58,591 nt of DNA from IMG/VR virus record IMGVR_UViG_3300029624_000135, positions 1 through 58,591 of that record; one strand, given 5' to 3'. The notes beneath the pieces are model-generated. The model was not told the origin of the DNA. It saw only the letters and a program-made list of their open reading frames with translations, and did not search any database. The stretch comes from a virus. Shown one piece after another: positions 27,464-35,454 of the stretch (position 1 is its first letter; each line of letters opens with the position of its first letter). The position numbers were made by a program, and so were the translations under genes.

Positions 27464-27482
27464 AAAGAACATTCATTGGTAA
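27464..27482. repeat. Inverted repeat upstream of the late operon
   Basis: TCGGTT and AACCGA flank a 7-base centre in the gap between the tRNA gene and the late operon. It may be an operator for late-gene control. No clean flavobacterial promoter box was found here, which would fit an activated promoter. Confidence 0.35.
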
Positions 27483-27543
27483 ATTTTGTACTTCAACCTA
27501 TCAATGAATTCTCCTTTCACTAGGGCACTCTCTCTAATTGTTG

Positions 27544-27616
27544 TAGCGGGGGCAGGACTCGAACCTGCGACCTCCGGGACATGAACCCAGCGAGCTACCA
27601 ACTGCTCTACCCCACG
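27544..27616 (-). tRNA. tRNA-fMet, initiator type (anticodon CAT), phage-encoded
   Basis: The 73-base gene folds as a tRNA with anticodon CAT (27581-27583). It carries the three marks of bacterial initiators: a mismatched 1-72 pair (C1 and T72), the GGG/CCC block at 29-31/39-41 next to the loop, and A11-T24 in the D stem. There is a T3-G70 wobble, and the loop is TTCATGT instead of the usual TCATAA-like form. The discriminator is A73; CCA is not encoded. It lies between the ParB-methyltransferase and the late operon. An elongator Met tRNA would be expected to have a paired 1-72 and no GGG/CCC run. Confidence 0.85.
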
Positions 27617-27640
27617 ATTTTCAGCATTGTAAATAGAATA

Positions 27641-28969
27641 TCATTTACCCTTGCTTTTTTTATTGATAATCCAATCCTCGTTTGAGATATCGGCACCGTT
27701 CTTTATTACTTTGACCTCCTTGTCGTTTGCACGGCAATAAGCCACGTATCTTTTCACTATGGCATCACAGAACTTAGGATCCATTTCCATCAGTTTTGCA
27801 ATACGATTGGATTGCTCACAACCCATCATGGTCGAACCACTGCCTCCGAACAAATCCAATACAATAAAACCACGCAATGAATGCTTTTTCAATGCACGTT
27901 CCGAAAGTCGGATAGGTTTTTGGGTCGGATGGATATATGTGTTCGTTTTATCGCGGTTCTCGTACCATACATCCATGGCATCACGATAGTCCTCGTAATT
28001 GAGTGCAAAAACATCCTTCAGGTTATTGATGCCTTGGGCAATAAAATGCTTCTTTCCTTTCTTCCAACCGAACAGACAAGGTTCATAACATCTATGGTAA
28101 TCTTGGCCCATTCCGAATACCATTGATTCCTTTAGCCAAATCAGGTTTTGGGAAATATGCCATTTAGTGTTCAGGAATGCAGTGGAATTGAGTGGATAGT
28201 TCTTGGATGCGTACCACCAATATATGGGACAATCATCGGTAGAATGCTTATGCAGATTATTCAGTACGTCCGTATAGAACTTTATGCAATCGGAATCGGA
28301 CTGGTTGTCATTGAATATCTTTCCACCATCCCCTCCGTACTTGGACGAGTTATATGAATTCCCATTTGCGGAATGATAATCCACGTTGTATGGTGGGTCG
28401 GTAAATATCAGCTGTGCTTTTTTACCTGCCATAAGGGTTGATACATCCTCTGGGCTTGTGGAATCCCCACACAACAATGTATGGTCCCCTAAATGATAGA
28501 TGTCCCCTTTTTGGGTCACTGGTTTCTCGGGAAGATCCACCTGATAGTCATCCTCTTCCAGTTTGACATCATCAGTGAAAACGTTGAGTTGAAAATCCTC
28601 GAATCCGATTTCCTTTAGTTCGAACATCTCGAAATCAAAGTCCAGGAGTTTATCAATATCCCATTGGCCACGGTGGAGGTTGTCCTGAAGCATTCTTTTG
28701 TCCTGTACCTTGGCTGGAATGTCGTGCTCCACAAAACAGGATATTTCTTTTTGGCCCAATTCTTTGCAAGCCTTTACACGTTGGGTACCTGCGTAACAGA
28801 TATGTTCACCATCCTTAAGGTTAATCAGCGGTGGCCGTTGCAATAGGAACTGAGGGTCGCTTTTGATGTCCTCTTTTAGTTTATCGAACTCCGAGTTATC
28901 AATGGTCCTTGGATTCTTTTCCAAAAGGGTGATATCATCAATGGCCAATATGGTCAGCTCCGGGGTCAT
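27641..28969 (-). CDS. ParB-domain DNA methyltransferase (adenine N6 or cytosine N4)
   Basis: The 442-residue enzyme joins an N-terminal ParB/sulfiredoxin-like domain (about 1-125, YAGTQRVKAC in place of GxHR) to a beta-class amino-methyltransferase with DPPY at 191-194 and the SAM-binding FGGSGS at 374-379. DPPY enzymes methylate adenine N6 in most cases. Phage copies usually protect their DNA from host restriction. No paired restriction enzyme is seen, although a VRR-NUC nuclease overlaps its start by 4 bp. Both catalytic motifs are intact. Confidence 0.88.
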   Translation of the reverse strand: MTPELTILAIDDITLLEKNPRTIDNSEFDKLKEDIKSDPQFLLQRPPLINLKDGEHICYAGTQRVKACKELGQKEISCFVEHDIPAKVQDKRMLQDNLHRGQWDIDKLLDFDFEMFELKEIGFEDFQLNVFTDDVKLEEDDYQVDLPEKPVTQKGDIYHLGDHTLLCGDSTSPEDVSTLMAGKKAQLIFTDPPYNVDYHSANGNSYNSSKYGGDGGKIFNDNQSDSDCIKFYTDVLNNLHKHSTDDCPIYWWYASKNYPLNSTAFLNTKWHISQNLIWLKESMVFGMGQDYHRCYEPCLFGWKKGKKHFIAQGINNLKDVFALNYEDYRDAMDVWYENRDKTNTYIHPTQKPIRLSERALKKHSLRGFIVLDLFGGSGSTMMGCEQSNRIAKLMEMDPKFCDAIVKRYVAYCRANDKEVKVIKNGADISNEDWIINKKSKGK

Positions 28970-29352
28970 CCGAGATAGTTGTCGATTAGTTCCTTGGCCG
29001 AATCAAAATCGTAAACGATGGCAGTCTCCCAATTCTGTTCGTTGAGGGCTGATAGGCACTTGATTTGATTGTCCGTGGGTTTGTTCGGCTTTATCTTTAG
29101 TTCAAGGGCCAGCCCAACCCTGAGCGGTTGCTTTAGGGATATGGGCTTCGTATGGAAAATGAGCAAATCTGGAATGCCGGGTGTCATTCTCAGTTTTTTG
29201 GCCTTGAACTGTTCGAATTTGGTTCTTTTGCCCTCGTTGTGGGGATGGGTGTACAGGGTTTTTGGGTACTGAAGGTCAAGGTAATCGCATATAGCGATTT
29301 GCAGTTTGTCCTCTTTTGTGAGGTATTTATCAAATGGATTGACCCTTCCCAT
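28966..29352 (-). CDS. VRR-NUC domain nuclease
   Basis: The 128-residue protein is a stand-alone VRR-NUC domain (PD-(D/E)XK fold): GIPDLLIF (the catalytic Asp), then LALELKI (E-x-K) and a helix beginning NQIKCLSAL. Such phage nucleases act on branched or single-strand junction DNA. Its ATG lies about 5 bases from the -7 box of a strong promoter (29357-29364), so the mRNA is probably leaderless or nearly so. It is the first gene of a unit leading to the methyltransferase. Confidence 0.85.
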   Translation of the reverse strand: MGRVNPFDKYLTKEDKLQIAICDYLDLQYPKTLYTHPHNEGKRTKFEQFKAKKLRMTPGIPDLLIFHTKPISLKQPLRVGLALELKIKPNKPTDNQIKCLSALNEQNWETAIVYDFDSAKELIDNYLG

Positions 29353-29356
29353 GAAT

Positions 29357-29395
29357 CAAATATATTCACAAAGGAAGTATTATGCAAGTATTATG
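29357..29395 (-). promoter_or_regulatory. Flavobacterial promoter with repressor-type operator, middle unit
   Basis: On the minus strand TTG (29387-29385) and TATATTTG (29364-29357) are 20 bp apart. Around the TTG lie two AATACTT repeats 11 bp apart. The same repeats and boxes at the same distances occur at the early promoter (50055-50098). This suggests that the phage repressor controls both. The 58-bp gap between flanking genes is wholly taken by this site. Confidence 0.75.
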
Positions 29396-29410
29396 TTAGT
29401 AATCTGGGGT

Positions 29411-29839
29411 TTATTCCTTGACTAATTTAATCTCTGGATCAGATATTACTTTCTGGATTCTTTCCTCAAAGAAACTACCATCCCCTGCCTTGAACCTACA
29501 TGAAATGGTGAAGTCAGTAGGGGAGTCCACATTTGTTGCCCGAATATCGAACAGAATATAGATTTTTTCATCAACCATGTACTTCTGGCCAATGCATACT
29601 TCAGGTAGGTATTCTTTTTTACTATCATCGGAGGCTTTCTTGTGTTCTTTCACTATATCCTGTAATGTTTTCCTGATTGGCAAATCGGTTAAACCGGAAG
29701 CAATTTCTAGAGAAACCAACATTACTGATTCCATTTCAGCGCGTGTCAATAATCCATTTGTATCTTGAATTTTTATGCTATCAAAAAGAATGGATTTACA
29801 CCATACCTTTGCTATTGTGGATAATACTTTGTGATTCAT
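29411..29839 (-). CDS. Hypothetical early protein
   Basis: A 142-residue protein with an N-terminal helical half and a beta-rich C-terminal half (VCIGQKYMVDEKIYILFDIR). It ends 16 bases before the middle promoter, so it is probably the last gene of the early operon. No family recognised. Confidence 0.6.
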   Translation of the reverse strand: MNHKVLSTIAKVWCKSILFDSIKIQDTNGLLTRAEMESVMLVSLEIASGLTDLPIRKTLQDIVKEHKKASDDSKKEYLPEVCIGQKYMVDEKIYILFDIRATNVDSPTDFTISCRFKAGDGSFFEERIQKVISDPEIKLVKE

Positions 29840-29842
29840 AGT

Positions 29843-30166
29843 TTAGATGATTTCCTTTAGTCTTGTTTTGGCAGCAACGATTCCAGCTTTATACTCCATG
29901 ATTCTGTTTGTTGCCGATGCTCTTATCACTGACTGAATGTATTTCTTGATATCCTGAATATCATTTTGGGTCAAAGAGTCGCTTTCAAAGGTTAAGGATG
30001 TACGATTATTGCATTGTTCATAAATATCAATTTTACCATTATCTGAAACTGATTCCATTTTTGATATCATCTTATTGTACCTTGATATTTCTATTGAGCA
30101 CAAGTGCACAGTTGCTTTATCAAACAGGAAGTTTACCTCCATATTTGCATCTATTTTTACTTTCAT
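29843..30166 (-). CDS. Hypothetical early protein
   Basis: A 107-residue alpha/beta protein, 3 bases upstream of the next gene. No motif recognised; the N-terminal half has a strand pattern and the C-terminal half is helical. Confidence 0.6.
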   Translation of the reverse strand: MKVKIDANMEVNFLFDKATVHLCSIEISRYNKMISKMESVSDNGKIDIYEQCNNRTSLTFESDSLTQNDIQDIKKYIQSVIRASATNRIMEYKAGIVAAKTRLKEII

Positions 30167-30187
30167 ATGGTCATTTTGTTTTTAGGG

Positions 30188-30319
30188 TTAGTCATCATAC
30201 CATGAATTACCGCAAGTTGTACATACCTTGACTTCTTTTTCGGCTCTTGTGAGTGCATCAAAACATATAGGACAAAAGCCTTCATCCAATGCTTTTTGTT
30301 GTTCACGATTTAATTCCAT
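30188..30319 (-). CDS. Zinc-ribbon micro-protein
   Basis: A 43-residue ORF with two CxxC knuckles (FCPICF and VCTTCG) separated by about 17 residues, a minimal zinc ribbon. It lies in the early operon in a gap otherwise empty, in the operon direction. Small zinc ribbons of phages often bind nucleic acid or a polymerase subunit; here no target can be named. Confidence 0.65.
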   Translation of the reverse strand: MELNREQQKALDEGFCPICFDALTRAEKEVKVCTTCGNSWYDD

Positions 30320-30333
30320 ATCTGTTATATTGG

Positions 30334-30507
30334 TTAATCTTCAAAATATTGTTCAGCTTCTTGTTCGGTATCGTACAATGGGGTTTGCCCTTGATGGGAC
30401 ATGACACACCAACCACCGTTTCCAAATTTCATTGCGGGTGCCCACTTGATGTTCCCATCATTATCCTTTACTTGGGTGGCACCATATTTGATTTTTACAG
30501 CGTTCAT
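30334..30507 (-). CDS. Hypothetical 57-residue early protein
   Basis: A small ORF starting 2 bases after the stop of the ASCH-like gene and ending 15 bases before the zinc-ribbon ORF. It has a beta-rich pattern (KWAPAMKFGNGGWCVMSHQG) and an acidic C-terminal tail. Tight spacing and composition support a real gene. Function unknown. Confidence 0.6.
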   Translation of the reverse strand: MNAVKIKYGATQVKDNDGNIKWAPAMKFGNGGWCVMSHQGQTPLYDTEQEAEQYFED

Positions 30508-30508
30508 A

Positions 30509-31057
30509 TCAATACCTTAAATCAGTCCAATGGATTATCTTGCCGGAAAAGTCTTTGTCGAACCATTGGAAGAACTGTTCGACTGAATCAAATCCATCAT
30601 TAATGGCCAATGTTTCTAAGTCATTTGTGATATTATAAATATCATCAAGTCCGTGATGGAAAGCATCCCCGAACCAAGCCCCATCAATAAATACTTGTAC
30701 AAAACCAGGAGCATGATCAATTTGAATCTTCTGAACCCCGGTACATTTGATTGTTGGGGCAAATTGGAATCGCTGTGGCGTTCGATTATTGATGGCGGGA
30801 TGTATAAGGTTCCCCTCTTTCCATCTGTCCTTTGAATCAGACCTGAAAGTGTGAACTTTTGGTTCTAAATCTGGGTTACTGAACACATCCCATTTTAAAC
30901 TGTCCCCAAGATGGTAGTTAATGGTTCCATCAGCACCTAACCACTCATCACGTATATCAGAATCTTGAAAAGGATAACCTTTCAATATTTTTTCCATGAA
31001 AAGTGTCTCCCCACCTCCCATGTGCTTGGGCCATTTTGTACTGAATGCTAGTGTCAT
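30509..31057 (-). CDS. ASCH-like domain protein
   Basis: The 182-residue protein contains the pattern KVHTFRSDSKDRWKEGN followed by strands and KCTGVQKIQI, like ASCH-domain (PUA-related) proteins where H-T-x-R and W-x-x-G are conserved. ASCH proteins bind RNA or hydrolyse modified nucleosides such as N4-acetylcytidine. The N-terminal segment FSTKWPKHMGGGETLF fits the first strand and helix. Common in phages of Bacteroidota; exact activity is unknown. Confidence 0.6.
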   Translation of the reverse strand: MTLAFSTKWPKHMGGGETLFMEKILKGYPFQDSDIRDEWLGADGTINYHLGDSLKWDVFSNPDLEPKVHTFRSDSKDRWKEGNLIHPAINNRTPQRFQFAPTIKCTGVQKIQIDHAPGFVQVFIDGAWFGDAFHHGLDDIYNITNDLETLAINDGFDSVEQFFQWFDKDFSGKIIHWTDLRY

Positions 31058-31075
31058 ATTATAATTTTTGTGTGC

Positions 31076-32056
31076 TTAAAATAGAAGGTCATCGTTATCC
31101 TTTGATTTAGGCTCTTCCTCCTCCTCATATTCATTGAAAACCCTGTCAATTATCTCTGAAACATAATTGTAGGTCATTTTTTCAGGTGCAATATTTGTCA
31201 GTGCTTCCAATAGCAATGAGAAATAAGCTATATCCACTCCTATCAGTTGCTCCTGAAGAACAATAGGGTCTTTCAAATCCAATTCAGCGACCTGCCAAAG
31301 AATCTTGAGATATGTACCTGCGGATATTGTGAAACCACGTCCCAAAAACTTCTTTGTCCTGATTATAGAGGTCAATGGATACTTCGAACCAATGTAAATG
31401 AGCTCTTTAGTAAGCAATGCCTCCATGGCTGATGACCTCAATACCAATTCCCGTTTTCCATCTTTATTGTGGAAATAGCTTGTTGCGTGTGCAAAGTCAT
31501 AGTTTTCGTGAATCTTTTCTGCATCCCCAAAAAACCTGATTACCAATTGAATGTCATCGGATAGCGTAATTGCATTTTCGGTTAAATAAATTGGCTGAAA
31601 AGTTTCCTCTTTAGGGGGTTCGCTTTCTTTGCAATTTCTTGGATCAGATTTTCTCCAAAATCCAATGTGTGGAATGAATATTTTGACTCTATGCTCATCC
31701 CATCTTTTCAATCCATCAGAAAACATAGACCATTTCGTGGCATCCTGCTTATTAGCATAATCCTTGGATGGAATCTCTTTACTGTCCACCACTTCTATAA
31801 TTGAATCAGAAATAGTATTCCTGTAAACTTTGTTGATTTGATTGACGTAGTAGTCTGAAACCAATTTTACGGTATCAATCGACTTGAAATAGATGTCAAA
31901 GTCGTTGACTTTCTCTTTTAGCAGCATTGATGCTATACTACCACCTGTTACTATAAAATCTTTTCTACATGCGTTTCTGACTTTCTCATCAGTGATACTG
32001 TCAATCCACGCATCAATCTTTTTGGAAAGTACTTTTTTAATTGTTTTAGTTTTCAT
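31076..32056 (-). CDS. Nucleotidyltransferase-fold protein
   Basis: The 326-residue protein shows the polymerase-beta-type signature VTGGSIASMLL with DFDIYF (GG(S) at 38-40, D-x-D at 52-54), so an active nucleotidyltransferase is likely. A later block, DDIQLVIRFFGDAEKIHENYDFAHATSYF, is shared by a phage family of unknown substrate. It overlaps an upstream HTH gene by 4 bp; HTH plus nucleotidyltransferase pairs also occur as toxin-antitoxin systems. tRNA or nucleotide modification is also possible. Confidence 0.7.
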   Translation of the reverse strand: MKTKTIKKVLSKKIDAWIDSITDEKVRNACRKDFIVTGGSIASMLLKEKVNDFDIYFKSIDTVKLVSDYYVNQINKVYRNTISDSIIEVVDSKEIPSKDYANKQDATKWSMFSDGLKRWDEHRVKIFIPHIGFWRKSDPRNCKESEPPKEETFQPIYLTENAITLSDDIQLVIRFFGDAEKIHENYDFAHATSYFHNKDGKRELVLRSSAMEALLTKELIYIGSKYPLTSIIRTKKFLGRGFTISAGTYLKILWQVAELDLKDPIVLQEQLIGVDIAYFSLLLEALTNIAPEKMTYNYVSEIIDRVFNEYEEEEEPKSKDNDDLLF

Positions 32057-32271
32057 TTTATCGATTTAATTAAATACCTGTTCATATCTGTTCCCATCCA
32101 ATTGACCACCTTTAAAAAAGATTCTAAAGTCAATGGTTTCTTTGCCTTGATTCGGCTCCCTGTCATACGACTGATGCCAATTTCAGTACAGATCGTATGT
32201 AGATGTTTCATTTCGGAAAATTGCTTCTTCTCCACATCCATTAGGAATACATCGTAATTGAATAAACTCAC
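32053..32271 (-). CDS. Small HTH protein
   Basis: A 72-residue protein with an XRE-like pattern (LHTICTEIGISRMTGSRIKAKK ... TLESFLKVVNWMG). It begins with GTG at 32271, overlapping the stop of the previous ORF, and ends inside the start of the nucleotidyltransferase gene. It may be an antitoxin-like partner or a small regulator. Confidence 0.6.
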   Translation of the reverse strand: MSLFNYDVFLMDVEKKQFSEMKHLHTICTEIGISRMTGSRIKAKKPLTLESFLKVVNWMGTDMNRYLIKSIK

Positions 32272-32411
32272 TGACCATTCTTTATTTTTTCATATTCCTT
32301 TTCTCCTGGTCGGGCATACACCTCTTTTCGCTTTGTAGAGAAAAACCTTGGTGTGAGATTGTTGTGGAAATTCATTTCAGACATCCATATTCTTCCAGTG
32401 AAAAGAAGCAT
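32268..32411 (-). CDS. Hypothetical 47-residue protein
   Basis: A short ORF whose TGA stop overlaps the GTG start of the HTH gene (shared GTGA), a coupling seen in real operon genes. The product is basic with RKEVYARPGEKEYEKI. Not recognised. Confidence 0.5.
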   Translation of the reverse strand: MLLFTGRIWMSEMNFHNNLTPRFFSTKRKEVYARPGEKEYEKIKNGQ

Positions 32412-32426
32412 CAACCTTTCCCAAAA

Positions 32427-32552
32427 TCATAGCCTCCAACAGGTGATGATCGTATCACATTCATCACCAACCCTCAAAGCTGGCAATGTTTGATACTGTT
32501 CTTGATTTTCAGCGAAACGGACGTTCACGTCCTTAAATTCAATTGATTTCAT
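32427..32552 (-). CDS. Hypothetical 41-residue protein
   Basis: A short ORF starting within the end of the YopX-like gene (4-bp overlap). The product contains RVGDECDTIITCWRL at the C-terminus. Overlap and composition support it; function unknown. Confidence 0.5.
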   Translation of the reverse strand: MKSIEFKDVNVRFAENQEQYQTLPALRVGDECDTIITCWRL

Positions 32553-32941
32553 ATTTCTGTTTTAATTTGATTCTCATAAATGTTGCCTACTATCTCGTAG
32601 TCAAAATCTCTTAGTTCAGTCCAAAGGGCATCACAATAGGATTTATCCTGTTCAGATGATAAATCCACGCACCACTGGCCGGTTGTTTCATTCCAAAAAA
32701 CTTGTAACCTTGATTGAGTTTTCTTGCCATCAACCATACTCCAGTATCCAATTTGATGACCGTCATATATATCCTTTCCATTCTTGTCCTTAAATCCCGT
32801 GAATTCAAGCCAAACCAAATCATCTGAACTAAATGCTTGCAATTGATGACATATTTGTGTGCCTCTTTGGGTCAACCTGAATGCATCAAGGAACATTCTG
32901 TTTTTCTTTTTATCCCATACGTTAAATTTCAGCTGTCTCAT
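32549..32941 (-). CDS. YopX family protein
   Basis: The 130-residue protein has the YopX signature: KFNVWDKKKNRMF at the start, TGFKDKNGKDIYDGHQI in the middle, and DYEIVGNIYEN at the end. YopX proteins are very common in phages of Firmicutes and Bacteroidota and have no known function. It forms part of the early operon. Confidence 0.85.
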   Translation of the reverse strand: MRQLKFNVWDKKKNRMFLDAFRLTQRGTQICHQLQAFSSDDLVWLEFTGFKDKNGKDIYDGHQIGYWSMVDGKKTQSRLQVFWNETTGQWCVDLSSEQDKSYCDALWTELRDFDYEIVGNIYENQIKTEI

Positions 32942-32951
32942 TGCTTTTATT

Positions 32952-33110
32952 TTAGAATAATGTTAGTTGTACTTCCTTTGTTACTTCCTCACGCACTATC
33001 TTAAATGAATTGGTCCACAGGTCATGTCTTTCGTAGGGGAACTTTATCAAAATCTTGTTCCCGAACATCCATTGAATGATATGATGGTTATATGTGTGAG
33101 GACTTCCCAT
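32952..33110 (-). CDS. Hypothetical 52-residue protein
   Basis: A short ORF whose ATG shares a base with the TGA of the Dcm-like gene. The product has FGNKILIKFPYERHDLWTN. Coupled position supports a real gene; no family recognised. Confidence 0.5.
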   Translation of the reverse strand: MGSPHTYNHHIIQWMFGNKILIKFPYERHDLWTNSFKIVREEVTKEVQLTLF

Positions 33111-34831
33111 CAAGCTGCCAATTCAAAATGTTTCTTCAATGCCCTGTAATTGCTTTCAACAAGTGCTTGGGCCATTACCGGTACCACAGCATTTCCAATG
33201 AATTTCTTTTGATCTGTCTTGGTACCCTTTAACTTGTAATTCTCTGGGAATCCCTGAATCCTTAACAGTTCGGGAATGTTCAACATCCGCATCTTGATAT
33301 CGGATATCTGGTATGCTGCCATAAACTCCTTTATCTTAATGGTCATAGGACTATCATCCTCAAAAACGACTATCCCAAAAAAATTTGTTTGCTCCGAATG
33401 GACCAAGTACAATGGCTTTTTGTCTTGCCTAGCTATGATTGTGGGAGCAGCCCTTTCAATTGACCTTCCTTTATTTGAATATTGGTTATCCACCAACCAT
33501 TTTGTTGGAGTTACCAAATAATGCTGATGCCTTGATGCCGTTACCGTTCTGTTGGGTTCTTCGATATCGCTCCCAACATTATTAAAATTGGTATCCATTA
33601 TCCAAGGTTTTGCAGAAACCAAGTTCAGTTTTGGATTGGCCGTTACGGTTCCTGATGGATTATCGATATCCGATGGTTTGGATTGGCCATATTGTTGATC
33701 AATGAACTGGGTAGTTACCAAATTCGATTTTGGATTTCCTGTTACCGTTGGTGCAGGATTATCGATGCTCGAGTGTATCCCTCCCCCTGAATAGTTGTTC
33801 ATGAAGAAATTGACATCCACTTTTGACACTCTGTCCTTAGTGGTTATTGTTGGACTCGGTTCTTTTGGGCTATGAACCCCACCATTACCATAGTACGTAT
33901 TCAAGAAAACAGCTTTGACTTTATTATGGTTTGGGGTTGTAGTAATCGTTCTAGTGGCCGAATCCATACTCCACACCTTAGCTTTAGGACTACCTCCATG
34001 GTTATGGTATAAGAATTCATCATCTCCATTAGCCACGAACTTCTCCAATCCAGCATAAATCCTTTTCAAAGTGTTCTCGGACAAAGGTTTTTTTCTTTCA
34101 AAAATGGAAACACCTTCATCATCTAAATCCAATACCTCACGAACAGGCTTCCATTTCTTCAAATTGTTCTCGAACATTCCGGAATCTTTGGAAACTTTTT
34201 TCGAGTGTGTCTGTTCTGGCCAGCTTATAGGCATTCCTTTTTTTGCGAACTGTCCAAAATACCTAAGCCTTGAAGTATATGCTCCATAATCAGCAGCGTT
34301 CAATAACCTGAAATCATAGGAATATCCTTTCTCTTGGATAGCATTGCACCATCTCACATAATCCCGTCCGTTCTTTCTGGAAATTGGCCTACCCCTCTCA
34401 TCCAACGGCCCCCATGCCATGAATTCGCGAACATTCTCAATATGGATATAGTCAGGGTCCAGAATATCGATGTACATGTGCAGACTTTCTGCAAGCGTCC
34501 TGCTATCGGCATCCCTTGGAAGTCCTCCCTTAGCCTTGGAGTAGTTGGTGCATTCCAACGATGCCCAAATATTGATAATGCAACCGGGATCCTCTTTTCG
34601 TAGTTTAGTGACCAAATTCAATAATCTCAAAACCACCTTTTTATCCCTCACATCCTCGGTCAAATGAAGACAATCCGGATGGTTCTCTTTATGGCTTTCG
34701 ATTGCTCCCTTGTCATGGTTTACGCAAGCGATAACTTTAGCGTTGGCATTCGCTAAATGAATACCTGTAGTTGTTCCACCTGCCCCACAGAACAAATCAA
34801 TCCAATAAACGTTAGGTTGTTTTTCCATCAT
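33110..34831 (-). CDS. DNA (cytosine-5-)methyltransferase with repeat-built target domain
   Basis: The 573-residue enzyme has motif I DLFCGAGG (12-19), a catalytic Cys95 in LECTNYS (replacing the common PC-Q), ENVREF (133-138, motif VI), and C-terminal RIQGFP (524-529) and FIGNAVVP (544-551). Residues ~275-478, where the target recognition domain should be, consist of about six ~34-residue repeats ending in P-x-P-T-(I/V)-T. It methylates cytosine C5, most likely to protect phage DNA. No restriction partner is present. It begins 6 bases downstream of the preceding gene. Confidence 0.88.
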   Translation of the reverse strand: MMEKQPNVYWIDLFCGAGGTTTGIHLANANAKVIACVNHDKGAIESHKENHPDCLHLTEDVRDKKVVLRLLNLVTKLRKEDPGCIINIWASLECTNYSKAKGGLPRDADSRTLAESLHMYIDILDPDYIHIENVREFMAWGPLDERGRPISRKNGRDYVRWCNAIQEKGYSYDFRLLNAADYGAYTSRLRYFGQFAKKGMPISWPEQTHSKKVSKDSGMFENNLKKWKPVREVLDLDDEGVSIFERKKPLSENTLKRIYAGLEKFVANGDDEFLYHNHGGSPKAKVWSMDSATRTITTTPNHNKVKAVFLNTYYGNGGVHSPKEPSPTITTKDRVSKVDVNFFMNNYSGGGIHSSIDNPAPTVTGNPKSNLVTTQFIDQQYGQSKPSDIDNPSGTVTANPKLNLVSAKPWIMDTNFNNVGSDIEEPNRTVTASRHQHYLVTPTKWLVDNQYSNKGRSIERAAPTIIARQDKKPLYLVHSEQTNFFGIVVFEDDSPMTIKIKEFMAAYQISDIKMRMLNIPELLRIQGFPENYKLKGTKTDQKKFIGNAVVPVMAQALVESNYRALKKHFELAA

Positions 34832-34836
34832 GCTGA

Positions 34837-35454
34837 TTATTTACGTCTTTTAAACTTCTGGTTAAACACATCTTTACCCAAATCAGCTATCGCCTCGGTA
34901 ACGTTCTTGTATCCAAGATCCTTGGAAAATTTCAGTTTTCTGGAATAGGTGTCGGTTTTTTCATCCAGTTTAGGCTTTTCCTGTTCTTCTGTTTTAGTCA
35001 AATCGGGGTTTTCCTTACAGGACCACATGAAGGGTCTTGCCGACCTATCCACATCAACCCATCCATGTTCATGAATTCTCTCAAGTATTGAAAGCACATG
35101 ATGAAGTGCACAGTTGTGCTCTGATTCTTCATTGTATTTTCTAACAATATCCCCTGCACATGATGGTTTGCCCATCTTTTCAAGGACATTGAATATGGTC
35201 AGGTCTGCAGGTATTATGTACGTACCATCTTTTGAAAAACGTGCCTTTGTAAAATCAGTTTTACGTTTTCTGGGTTTTCGTTTACCATTATTGGGTGTCT
35301 TTTTATCCGCATCGGGCTTCTCACTAGAATCTCCTTTGATTTTCATACATGCCTTGGCTATGCTATATGCTCGTTGTGCCAAGAAGTCACTCTCTAGCGC
35401 ACTTCCTGCGGTTCCTTTTATAGCTGATAATGCAAATTGGTCCAATTCGTTCAT
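34837..35454 (-). CDS. Hypothetical winged-helix-like protein
   Basis: The 205-residue protein has a Lys/Arg-rich linker (KKTPNNGKRKPRKRK, about 51-65), then a winged-helix-like segment (about 80-140: NVLEKMGKPSCAGDIVRKYN ... VLSILERIHEHGWVDVD). It overlaps the helicase-methyltransferase gene by 4 bp, so it may serve as its DNA-binding partner. Not a named family. Confidence 0.55.
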   Translation of the reverse strand: MNELDQFALSAIKGTAGSALESDFLAQRAYSIAKACMKIKGDSSEKPDADKKTPNNGKRKPRKRKTDFTKARFSKDGTYIIPADLTIFNVLEKMGKPSCAGDIVRKYNEESEHNCALHHVLSILERIHEHGWVDVDRSARPFMWSCKENPDLTKTEEQEKPKLDEKTDTYSRKLKFSKDLGYKNVTEAIADLGKDVFNQKFKRRK

